From assembly GCA_012719335.1 (NCBI GenBank), contig JAAYAO010000143.1, forward strand, positions 1-6,464: a stretch of DNA of 6,464 nucleotides, read 5' to 3'. This document shows, one piece after another, positions 1-5,412 of the stretch. Source of the stretch: Propionibacterium sp. Its GTDB lineage: Bacteria; Actinomycetota; Actinomycetes; Propionibacteriales; Propionibacteriaceae. Position 1 is the stretch's first letter. Each line of letters opens with the position of its first letter. Below the pieces are notes generated by a model that saw only the letters and a list, made by a program, of their open reading frames with translations, was not told the DNA's origin and did not search any database. The translations under genes were made by a program, and so were the position numbers.

Positions 1-615
1 CACCCGGCCCAGGGCCGAACTGCCGCCACCGAGCAGCACCACACCGGTGTGGCAGGGCAGGTCGCGCACCGCATCGAGGTCGATCTCGTGCTGCTCGTAC
101 AGCAGGCCGATCTCCTCGGCCGAGACCTCCAGTTCGGCCATCCCGGTCCAGCCGCTGTCGGCGGTCAGTTCGTGGCGGTACTCGTCGGCCTGCAGACCGA
201 CCGAGGAGGCCTTGACCCGCATCGGCAGGTCCTTCGACACCAACACCACCTCGCGCCCCTCGGCACGGCAGTTCAGCGCCACCGCGAGAATCCGCGAGTC
301 GTTGTCACCGAGCCGGAAACCGACCGGCAGCACCTCGGGGTTGGAGTGGTTCAACTCCACATGCAGGGTGCCACCGTGGTCGTTGACCGGGACGGGCCCG
401 TCCAACCGGCCGAATCGAACCCGCAGGTCGTCGAGATGACGCAGCGCGGTGCGGGCGAAATATCCCAGCTCGGGGTGATGGCGTTTGGCTTCGAGTTCGG
501 TGATCACCACGACGGGCACGATCACGTCGTGCTCGTCGAAGCGCCGCAGCGCGTGGGGGTCACTGAGCAGCACGGAGGTGTCGAGGACGTAGGTCCGACG
601 ATCACGATCGGGCAC
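1..615 (-). CDS. phoH2: PhoH2-type protein, N-terminal PIN domain (partial, runs off left edge)
   Basis: The 205 visible residues are the N-terminal part of a PhoH2 protein, a PIN-domain ribonuclease fused to a PhoH RNA helicase/ATPase. The PIN acidic residues are visible: D12 in [10 protein letters not shown]40 in [12 protein letters not shown]104/D106 in LGDNDSRIL and D129 in [12 protein letters not shown]. They are followed by the conserved SGWTGMAEL segment and the start of the linker ([20 protein letters not shown]). The Walker-type PhoH domain lies beyond the edge. From memory the sequence closely resembles M. tuberculosis Rv1095; that family unwinds and cleaves RNA. The GTG start at 615 is chosen for the GAAGGA Shine-Dalgarno at 627-622, six bases upstream. 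An in-frame GTG at 648 has a poorer ribosome site. The gene has its own promoter and a long structured leader, so it is probably not simply co-transcribed with uppS upstream. Confidence 0.93.
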   Translation of the reverse strand, partial: MPDRDRRTYVLDTSVLLSDPHALRRFDEHDVIVPVVVITELEAKRHHPELGYFARTALRHLDDLRVRFGRLDGPVPVNDHGGTLHVELNHSNPEVLPVGFRLGDNDSRILAVALNCRAEGREVVLVSKDLPMRVKASSVGLQADEYRHELTADSGWTGMAELEVSAEEIGLLYEQHEIDLDAVRDLPCHTGVVLLGGGSSALGRV

Positions 616-643
616 GGCTTGTCCTTCTCGATGAAGACCGTGC
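612..643 (-). promoter_or_regulatory. Hairpin enclosing the phoH ribosome site and start codon
   Basis: In the phoH mRNA, GCACGG (643-638) is perfectly complementary to CCGUGC (617-612), which contains the GUG start codon. Inside it, UCUUC (637-633) pairs with GAAGGA (627-622, the Shine-Dalgarno) with one bulged G, closing a five-base loop. A four-base bulge separates the two stems. Folded this way, both the ribosome site and the start codon are paired. Short GC-rich complementarities are common in such DNA, so function is inferred. Confidence 0.45.
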
Positions 644-653
644 GGCACCTTCG

Positions 654-688
654 CCCGGCCTTCACCTGTTTTCAGGTGATCGGCCAGG
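654..688 (-). promoter_or_regulatory. Two-part hairpin with AAAA loop in the phoH leader
   Basis: On the minus strand CCUGGCC (688-682) pairs with GGCCGGG (660-654), with one G-U pair. A small GA/A internal loop follows, then UCACCUG (679-673) pairs perfectly with CAGGUGA (668-662) around an AAAA loop (672-669), giving 14 base pairs. There is no U-tract after it, so it is not a standard intrinsic terminator. The inner part is also an 18-bp DNA palindrome and could instead be a protein operator. The upstream ORF stops inside it. Confidence 0.6.
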
Positions 689-743
689 GTGGGCGGCCCG
701 GTGCAGGCCCGCGGGTCCGGCTCTGGTGAGCTGGGCGACGCAT
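672..743 (-). CDS. Possible 23-residue leader peptide (upstream ORF) of phoH
   Basis: A GGAGG Shine-Dalgarno at 756-752 lies eight bases before an ATG at 743, an ideal arrangement. The reading frame runs 23 codons to TGA at 674-672. The peptide is rich in Arg and Pro and ends RPPWPIT. Its last seven codons lie on the 5' arm of the AAAA-loop hairpin, and the stop is at the hairpin's apex, so a ribosome finishing the ORF would keep that hairpin open. PPW is among the proline motifs known to slow ribosomes without EF-P. The ORF ends 56 bases before the phoH start. Its position recalls the small phoAT gene reported before mycobacterial phoH2, but I recognise no sequence resemblance. The ribosome site and frame are visible; translation is inferred. 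Confidence 0.45.
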   Translation of the reverse strand: MRRPAHQSRTRGPAPGRPPWPIT

Positions 744-747
744 CGTT

Positions 748-789
748 CGTGCCTCCTGGACGGACAGCTTCCCCTCTGTCCGTGCCTCC
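748..789. repeat. Direct repeat CGTGCCTCC flanking the 5' hairpin
   Basis: The 9-mer CGTGCCTCC occurs at 748-756 and again at 781-789, 33 bp apart, which is about three helical turns. On the minus strand each copy reads GGAGGCACG. One copy contains the ribosome site of the leader ORF. The other lies between the predicted -10 and the start of the 5' hairpin. The spacing suits a protein bound on one DNA face, but chance repetition is not excluded. Confidence 0.35.
760..783 (-). promoter_or_regulatory. Hairpin at the predicted 5' end of the phoH transcript
   Basis: ACGGACAG (783-776) and CTGTCCGT (767-760) form a perfect 8-bp stem around an 8-base purine-rich loop, AGGGGAAG. The predicted transcription start (about 783) coincides with the first base of the stem, so the mRNA would begin with this hairpin. 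It ends three bases before the GGAGG of the leader ORF. Possible roles are 5'-end stabilisation or a regulator site; the loop is itself Shine-Dalgarno-like. Confidence 0.5.
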
Positions 790-817
790 AAAGTAGCCCG
801 GCGCACGGGTTTGTCGA
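783..817 (-). promoter_or_regulatory. Predicted sigma-A-type promoter of phoH
   Basis: On the minus strand a -35-like TCGACA (817-812, five of six matches to TTGACA) is followed after 16 bases by TACTTT (795-790), which fits the actinobacterial -10 pattern TANNNT. Transcription would start at about A783, giving a leader of about 168 nt before the phoH GTG at 615. This is the best-formed promoter I can see in the window. Confidence 0.5.
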
Positions 818-820
818 CGC

Positions 821-872
821 GACCCGGCCGGTGTCACCCAGTATTCATGTTCCGTTTCCGAGCCGGCCGATC
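821..872 (-). other. Inverted repeat after the uppS stop codon
   Basis: GATCGGCCGG (872-863) can pair with CCGGCCGGGTC (831-821) with one G-U pair and one bulged G, around a loop of about 31 bases. It lies just after the uppS stop and before the phoH promoter, where a transcript end would be expected. It has no U-tract and the loop is long, so it is at best a weak or Rho-assisted end. Confidence 0.2.
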
Positions 873-884
873 GCCGCCGACGGT

Positions 885-1694
885 TCAGCGCCCGTAGCGC
901 CGTTCGCGCTGCTCGTAGGAGCGCAGCGCACGAATGAAGTCGACCTTGCGGAAATCGGGCCACAGGGCTTCACAGAAGTAGAACTCCGAGTGCGCCGACT
1001 GCCACATCAGAAATCCCGAGAGCCGCTGCTCCCCCGAGGTGCGGATGATCAGGTCGGGGTCGGGTTGGCCTCGGGTGTAGAGATGGTCGCCGATCTCGTC
1101 GATGTCCAGGTTCGCGGCCACCTCGGCCAGGGTCTCGCCGCGTTCGGCCTTCTCGGCCAACAACTCGCGCACCGCGTCGCGCAGTTCGTGGCGTCCGCCG
1201 TAGGCGACCGCGACGTTGACGTGCATACCGTCGACCTCGGCGGTGCGCTCCCCCGCCGCCCGCAGGGTGGCCGACACCTCGGCGGGCAACATCTCGAGGT
1301 CACCCACGGTCTGCACCCGCCACCGGCCGGTGGCGGCCAGGTCGGTGACCATCGTGGCGATCACCTCGAGCAGGGGCATCAACTCGTCGTCGGCGCTGCG
1401 CGACAGATTGTCGGTGGACAGCACCCACAAGGTGACGAAGGGCACCCCGGCCTCGTCGCTCCAGTCGACGAACTGTTTGAGCTTGTCGGCGCCGGCGCGG
1501 TAACCCACCACCAGCGGCTCGCCCGGCGCGTTGGCCCGGGCCCAGCGCCGGTTGCCGTCGGCCAGTACCGCGATGTGCTGTGGCAGCCGATCCCGGTCGA
1601 GTTCGGCCAGCAGCCGGTGCTCGTAGGTCGAGTAGAGCAGCCCGGACGGGTGGAGGCGATCCAGCCATTCACGGAACTTCTCGGCTCGCTTCAT
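885..1694 (-). CDS. uppS: cis-Prenyltransferase (UppS / short-chain Z-isoprenyl diphosphate synthase, Rv1086-like)
   Basis: This 269-residue cis-prenyltransferase adds isopentenyl diphosphate in Z configuration to an allylic primer at the cytoplasmic membrane face. Products of the family feed cell-wall lipid carriers. [14 protein letters not shown] (40-53) holds the catalytic D46 and the diphosphate-binding loop. VLSTDNLSR (91-99) is the second conserved block, and [27 protein letters not shown] (214-240) holds R218, S220, R224 and E222. The protein ends RRYGR, as I recall Rv1086 does. V91 aligns with A69 of E. coli UppS and L84 of Rv1086, a position linked to product length; a bulky residue hints at a shorter product. 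ATG 1694 is chosen because a TANNNT box lies seven bases before it. GTG 1721 is an in-frame alternative adding nine residues, 13 bases after GGAGGT. The gene is divergent from the hemolysin III-like gene. Confidence 0.93.
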   Translation of the reverse strand: MKRAEKFREWLDRLHPSGLLYSTYEHRLLAELDRDRLPQHIAVLADGNRRWARANAPGEPLVVGYRAGADKLKQFVDWSDEAGVPFVTLWVLSTDNLSRSADDELMPLLEVIATMVTDLAATGRWRVQTVGDLEMLPAEVSATLRAAGERTAEVDGMHVNVAVAYGGRHELRDAVRELLAEKAERGETLAEVAANLDIDEIGDHLYTRGQPDPDLIIRTSGEQRLSGFLMWQSAHSEFYFCEALWPDFRKVDFIRALRSYEQRERRYGR

Positions 1695-1726
1695 GCCGAT
1701 AAGAGTACGGTCATCGCCCACGTCAC
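1691..1726 (-). CDS. Possible 11-codon mini-ORF overlapping the uppS start
   Basis: GGAGGT at 1740-1735 lies eight bases before a GTG at 1726, the best ribosome site in this region. The frame encodes [11 protein letters not shown] and ends in TGA at 1693-1691, overlapping the uppS ATG as ATGA, a layout typical of translational coupling. It contains a TTA leucine codon (1702-1700), rare in high-GC actinobacteria and a known regulatory device in Streptomyces. If the uppS transcript is leaderless, this ORF is not transcribed and its ribosome site is coincidental. Confidence 0.3.
   Translation of the reverse strand: MTWAMTVLLSA
1702..1707 (-). promoter_or_regulatory. Possible leaderless -10 box of uppS
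   Basis: TACTCT (1707-1702) fits TANNNT and ends seven bases before the uppS ATG at 1694. This is the geometry seen for leaderless actinobacterial transcripts, which begin at the start codon itself. No TTGACA-like -35 is present at the right distance. The ATG has no Shine-Dalgarno of its own, which supports this reading. Confidence 0.4.
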
Positions 1727-1749
1727 GTGCCGGGACCTCCGTTCGGGGG

Positions 1750-1777
1750 TTGCGCGGACCGTCCGGATGCGTACCAT
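1750..1777 (+). promoter_or_regulatory. Candidate promoter of the hemolysin III-like gene
   Basis: TTGCGC (1750-1755) and TACCAT (1772-1777) are 16 bases apart and resemble -35 and -10 elements. Transcription would start near 1784, inside the tandem operator-like units. Other TANNNT matches (1792, 1797, 1807) exist because of the repeats, so the choice is uncertain. Confidence 0.3.
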
Positions 1778-1779
1778 TA

Positions 1780-1809
1780 CCTACGGACGCGTAACCTACG
1801 TTCCCGTAA
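1780..1809. promoter_or_regulatory. Tandem 15-bp operator-like units between divergent genes
   Basis: CCTACGGACGCGTAA (1780-1794) and CCTACGTTCCCGTAA (1795-1809) are directly adjacent and match at 12 of 15 positions. Each contains a perfect inverted repeat, TACG-N4-CGTA, and the mismatches fall only in the four central bases. That pattern, with half-sites conserved and spacer variable, is expected of a dimeric repressor site such as a TetR-family operator. It overlaps the likely start of the hemolysin III-like transcript and lies about 85 bases upstream of uppS. I cannot name the regulator. Confidence 0.5.
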
Positions 1810-1826
1810 CTTATCCCAGGAGTCCG

Positions 1827-2495
1827 ATGCCCGACGTGCTGGAGAAACTGCCCGACGAGGTTGTGACCACCGTCAAGCCGAAACTGCGCGGCTGGCTGCA
1901 TGCCGGCTGGACGTTGCCGGCAGTACTGGCCGGCATCGTGCTGATCATCGTGGCCGACACCCGGGCCGGGACGATCGGTTCGGTGGTCTTCCTGGCCGCC
2001 TCCCTGCTGCTGTTCGGCACCTCGGGGATCTACCACCGCGGCACCTGGGGGCCGGCCGCGAACGCCACCCTGCGCCGGATGGATCACGCGAACATCTTCG
2101 TGTTCATCGCCGCCACCTACACCCCACTGGCCCTTACCCTGCTGGAGGGCACCTCCCGGGTGGTGTTGCTGTCGGTGATCTGGGCGGCCGCCCTGTCCGG
2201 CCTGCTGTTCCGGATCTTCTGGCTGTCGGCACCCCGCTGGCTCTACGTGGTGCTCTACATCACGATGGGCTGGGTCGCGGTCTTCTGGCTACCGACCTTC
2301 TGGACCTCCGGCGGGGTGGCCGTGGTGGTGTTGATGATCGTCGGCGGCCTGTTCTACACCCTCGGTGCCTTGGTCTACGGACGCAAACGTCCCGACCCCG
2401 CCCCGGCCTGGTTCGGCTACCACGAGATCTTCCACTCCGCCACGATCATCGCCTTCTGCTGCCACTGGGCCGCGATTCTGCTCGCGGTGCGGTGA
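1827..2495 (+). CDS. Hemolysin III / PAQR-family integral membrane protein
   Basis: This 222-residue protein is hydrophobic with about seven membrane helices (roughly 28-44, 49-66, 88-105, 111-130, 138-156, 162-183, 203-220). It carries the hallmark polar residues of the HlyIII/PAQR superfamily: S66-x3-H70 in TSGIYH, D86-H87 in RRMDHANIF and H199-x3-H203 in YHEIFHS. In related receptors these bind zinc and suggest hydrolase-type chemistry on lipids. The name hemolysin is historical, and toxin activity should not be assumed. The length is normal for the family. The start at 1827 has AGGAG at 1818-1822, four bases upstream. An in-frame ATG at 1767 would add 20 residues but has no good ribosome site and would translate the operator repeats. 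It resembles Rv1085c, which also neighbours the Rv1086 prenyl synthase. The gene ends 12 bases before the convergent oxidoreductase gene, with no clear terminator. Confidence 0.9.
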   Translation: MPDVLEKLPDEVVTTVKPKLRGWLHAGWTLPAVLAGIVLIIVADTRAGTIGSVVFLAASLLLFGTSGIYHRGTWGPAANATLRRMDHANIFVFIAATYTPLALTLLEGTSRVVLLSVIWAAALSGLLFRIFWLSAPRWLYVVLYITMGWVAVFWLPTFWTSGGVAVVVLMIVGGLFYTLGALVYGRKRPDPAPAWFGYHEIFHSATIIAFCCHWAAILLAVR

Positions 2496-2507
2496 GCCCC
2501 GGGCCGG

Positions 2508-5342
2508 TCAGTCCAACCGCTCGGCCAGCAGCTCGGCCAGGTGTTTGCCGTCGCGCTCGGCCAGGTCGGCCAACTGGGTGCGGCAGGAGAACCCGTCGGC
2601 GAGCACCACGGTGCCGTCATCGGCCTTGCGCACCGCGGGCAACAGTTGCTGTTCGGCGACCGCCACCGAGATGTCGTAGTGGCCCTGTTCCATGCCGAAG
2701 TTGCCGGCCAGACCGCAACACCCGCCGACCCGCTCGACCTTCGCCCCGGCGTCGCTGATCAGCGCCATGTCGGTGGTGTACCCCATCACCGCGTGGTGAT
2801 GGCAGTGCGGTTGGGCGACCACGTCCACCCCGGTCAGATCGGGGGTGCGCCAGTCGTCGTCGGCGATCAGCAACTCGGCCAGGGTGCGGGTTGCCGCGGC
2901 CACCCGGCGGGCCTGCGGGGTGTCGAGCAGTTCGACCGCATCGTGGCGCAACGCCGCGGTGCAGGACGGTTCCAGGCCCACGATCGGCACCCCGCGGGAG
3001 GCGAACTCGTCCAGCGCCTCGACGGTGCGCGACATCAATCGTTTGGCGCCGTCCACCTGCCCGGTGGAGATCCAGGTCAGGCCACAGCATTCCTGACGTT
3101 CGGTGAGCACCGGGGCGTAACCGGCGGCCTGCAGCACCCGCACGGCCGCCCGGGCGACATCGGGGGTGAAGGCGTTGGCGAAGGTGTCGACGAACAACAC
3201 CACCGGTTTGCCCTCCCCCACCGGGGCGTGCGACTTCCACCACGACCGGAAGGTACGGTCGGCGAAGGTCGGGATCCTGCGCCGCGGGTCGACCCCGGCC
3301 AGCCGCAGGAACAGTGAACTGATCACCGGCAGATGCAGTACCGCATTGGCCAACCACGGCACCCTGGACGCGAGCTTCGTCCAGCGGGGCAACCAGCCCA
3401 ACGAGTAGTGCGAGATCGGACGCAGTTTGCCCCGGTAGGCCTGATGCAGCGCCTCGGATTTGTAGGTGGCCATGTCGATGCCGGTCGGACAGTCGGAGGC
3501 ACACCCCTTGCAGGACAGGAACAGGTCGAGCACCTCGAGCACCTCGGCGGCCCCGAACGAGCCGATCAGGCCCCCGTTGCTGACCTCCTGCAGAATCCTG
3601 GCCCGGCCCCGGGTGGAGTCCTTCTCCTCCCGGGTCGCCTGGTACGACGGGCACATCACGGTGGTGCTGGTGCCGTCGGCGCGGCACTTGCCCACCCCGG
3701 TGCAGCGGTGCAGTGCCTGGGCCAGGTCGCCGCCGTCGCGGGTGTACTTGTAGCCGAGTTCCCCGGCGAAGAACCGGCTGTCGGCCACCCGCAGGTCGAC
3801 GTCGGTGGCCGCCGGGTCGACCAACACCCCGGGGTTCAGCAGGTTGTCGGGGTCGAAGGCGTGCTTGATGCCGGCGAACAGGGCCAGCGCATTCTGCGAG
3901 TACATCCTCGGCAGCAGTTCGCTGCGGGCCCGGCCGTCGCCGTGTTCGCCCGACATCGACCCGCCGTAGCGCGCCACCAGGTCGGCCGCGGCCAGCATGA
4001 ACTCGCGGTAGCGGCCGCGGCCGCCGGGGCGTTCCAGGTCGAAGTCGAGGCGGATGTGCAGGCAGCCGTCCCCGAAGTGGCCGTACGGCAGACCGGTCAG
4101 GTTGTGCGCGGTGAGCAGGGCGTCGAAATCGCGCAGGTAGTTGCCGAGTTGTTCCGGCGGCACCGCGGCGTCCTCCCAGCCGGCGTGGGCCGGCAGGTTG
4201 CGCGGGCTGCGGCCGGCCAGCCCGGCACCGTCCTGACGGATCTTCCACAGCGCGGACGCCTCGGCCGGGTCTGTGACGATCCGCGAGGTGGGTGCCCCGA
4301 TCCGGGCGACCACCCGTTCGGCCTCGGCCTGGGCTTCGGCCCGGGTCTCGCCGGGGATCTCGACGAACAGCCAGGCGTCCCCGCCGGGCAGTTCGGGCAC
4401 CGAGTGGGCGCCACGGCGTTCGATCATCACGTCGATGATCCGCCGGTCGATGCCCTCGGCCGCGGTCGCTCCCAGCGGTTTGAGCAGGTGCGCGACGTCA
4501 CCGGCGGCGGCGATGTCGTCGAAACCGAGCACGGCCAGCACGGTCTGCGGCGGGTCACCGATCAGCCGGACGGTGGCGGAGGTGACGATGCCGAGGGTGC
4601 CCTCGGAGCCGACCAGCATCCGGGCCATGTCGAAGCCCTGCTCCGGCAGCAGGTGCTCCAGGGCGTAGCCGGACACCTGCCGGGTGAACCGCCCGAACTC
4701 GGTGCGCACGGTGGCCAGGTTCGCCCCGATCAGCTCGCGGACCGCACCCAGTTCGGTCTCGGCCCCCGACGCCGAGGCGGTGCGGCCGTCCACCCCGGAG
4801 GTGGCGGTCAGCCAGTGCCCGGTGCCGGTGAGCACCTCCAGGCCGACGATGTTGTCGCTGGTGCGGCCGAAGGCCAGCGCCCGGTTGCCGCAGGCGTTGT
4901 TGCCGATCATGCCGCCGATCGTGCACCGGCTCAGGCTGGACGGGTCGGGCCCGAACCGCAGCCCGTGCGGGGCCGCGGCCTTCATCAGCGCGGCCTGCAC
5001 CACCCCGGGTTGCACCACCGCGGTGCGCGATTCGGGGTCGACCCGGTCGATGCCGTTCATGTGCCGGGAGAAGTCGAGCACCACCCCCGGGCCCACCGCA
5101 TTGCCGGCACAGGAGGTGCCCGCGCCGCGAGCGGTGATCGGCACCCCGAGTTCGCGGCAGGTCGCCAGGGTGGCGGCCACTTCCGAGGCGTCGTGGGGCA
5201 TCACCACCACCCGGGGCAGCACCCGGTACAGCGAGGCGTCGGTGGAGTACAGGGCTCGGGTCATCGTGTCGGCGCGCACGTCTTCGATACCGGCCCCGGT
5301 CAGGGCGGCGGACAGGTCACGATGGTCAAGCTCTGCAGACAT
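2508..5342 (-). CDS. FAD-linked and Fe-S oxidoreductase, D-2-hydroxyacid dehydrogenase type (GlcD/YdiJ-like)
   Basis: This 944-residue fusion joins a GlcD-type flavoprotein to a GlpC-like Fe-S half. The FAD domain includes PITARGAGTSCAGNA (68-82), GGMIGNNACGN (143-153) and GSEGTLGIV (245-253). The FAD-oxidase C domain has GHFGDGCLH (421-429) and SGEHGDGRARSE (464-475), the metal/substrate motifs of D-lactate and D-2-hydroxyglutarate dehydrogenases. Cysteines 547, 553, 564 and 611, 614, 618 (SCKGCASDCP) bind Fe-S clusters. The end holds two CCG-type halves: ECCG (751-754) with EPSC (791-794), and PHCHHH (845-850) with GCCG (874-877). The enzyme probably oxidises a D-2-hydroxyacid and passes electrons to a quinone or other carrier. 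The substrate may be D-2-hydroxyglutarate as in E. coli YdiJ, or D-lactate; the sequence alone does not decide. There is no signal peptide. The start ATG has only a weak GGGA site, and the N-terminus matches the usual family start. Confidence 0.93.
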   Translation of the reverse strand: MSAELDHRDLSAALTGAGIEDVRADTMTRALYSTDASLYRVLPRVVVMPHDASEVAATLATCRELGVPITARGAGTSCAGNAVGPGVVLDFSRHMNGIDRVDPESRTAVVQPGVVQAALMKAAAPHGLRFGPDPSSLSRCTIGGMIGNNACGNRALAFGRTSDNIVGLEVLTGTGHWLTATSGVDGRTASASGAETELGAVRELIGANLATVRTEFGRFTRQVSGYALEHLLPEQGFDMARMLVGSEGTLGIVTSATVRLIGDPPQTVLAVLGFDDIAAAGDVAHLLKPLGATAAEGIDRRIIDVMIERRGAHSVPELPGGDAWLFVEIPGETRAEAQAEAERVVARIGAPTSRIVTDPAEASALWKIRQDGAGLAGRSPRNLPAHAGWEDAAVPPEQLGNYLRDFDALLTAHNLTGLPYGHFGDGCLHIRLDFDLERPGGRGRYREFMLAAADLVARYGGSMSGEHGDGRARSELLPRMYSQNALALFAGIKHAFDPDNLLNPGVLVDPAATDVDLRVADSRFFAGELGYKYTRDGGDLAQALHRCTGVGKCRADGTSTTVMCPSYQATREEKDSTRGRARILQEVSNGGLIGSFGAAEVLEVLDLFLSCKGCASDCPTGIDMATYKSEALHQAYRGKLRPISHYSLGWLPRWTKLASRVPWLANAVLHLPVISSLFLRLAGVDPRRRIPTFADRTFRSWWKSHAPVGEGKPVVLFVDTFANAFTPDVARAAVRVLQAAGYAPVLTERQECCGLTWISTGQVDGAKRLMSRTVEALDEFASRGVPIVGLEPSCTAALRHDAVELLDTPQARRVAAATRTLAELLIADDDWRTPDLTGVDVVAQPHCHHHAVMGYTTDMALISDAGAKVERVGGCCGLAGNFGMEQGHYDISVAVAEQQLLPAVRKADDGTVVLADGFSCRTQLADLAERDGKHLAELLAERLD

Positions 5343-5412
5343 GGCCGTATCGTCCCACGAACCAGCGGCACAACCCTGGGCGGATCATCGTTCGGTAGGT
5401 AGCCTGGAAAAG
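5343..5412. promoter_or_regulatory. Divergent intergenic region with leaderless -10 box for the ATPase gene
   Basis: Only 70 bp separate the two divergent genes. On the plus strand TAGCCT (5400-5405) fits TANNNT and ends seven bases before the GTG at 5413, the leaderless geometry also seen at uppS. The -35 position (TGGGCG, 5377-5382) is weak. On the minus strand no convincing -10 box for the oxidoreductase gene was found. Confidence 0.4.

Noticed and set aside
574..665. A phoAT-like antitoxin gene overlapping the phoH start
   Set aside because: The frames crossing the phoH start have no ribosome site, and the longest (from GTG 665) gives a non-descript peptide. The 23-codon leader ORF is a better candidate, although it does not overlap phoH.
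654..688. AAAA-loop hairpin as an intrinsic terminator
   Set aside because: No U-run follows the stem on either strand, and it lies between a good promoter and the phoH start.
49..729. A 226-codon plus-strand frame opposite phoH and its leader
   Set aside because: It is antisense to the PIN domain with its catalytic acids, and its product is unrecognisable.
616..884. A known riboswitch class (for example c-di-AMP, cobalamin, guanidine)
   Set aside because: I could not find the conserved cores of these classes. A covariance-model search against Rfam would be decisive.
726..1826. Long in-frame upstream extension of the hemolysin III-like gene
   Set aside because: It runs antisense through uppS, and the conserved protein begins after 1827, where AGGAG is present.
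1695..2087. Upstream extension of the uppS frame into the divergent gene
   Set aside because: It is antisense to the PAQR-like gene and its product has no similarity to prenyl synthases; the conserved family region lies entirely downstream of 1694.
2617..4248. A 543-codon minus-strand frame within the oxidoreductase gene
   Set aside because: It is an out-of-frame shadow of the same strand, rich in R, G, P and A, with no motif.
3333..5402. A 689-codon open frame on the plus strand opposite the FAD/Fe-S oxidoreductase gene
   Set aside because: It is antisense to a gene with intact conserved motifs. Its product is low-complexity (G, Q, H, V, R rich) without a recognisable domain, as expected for antisense frames in high-GC DNA.
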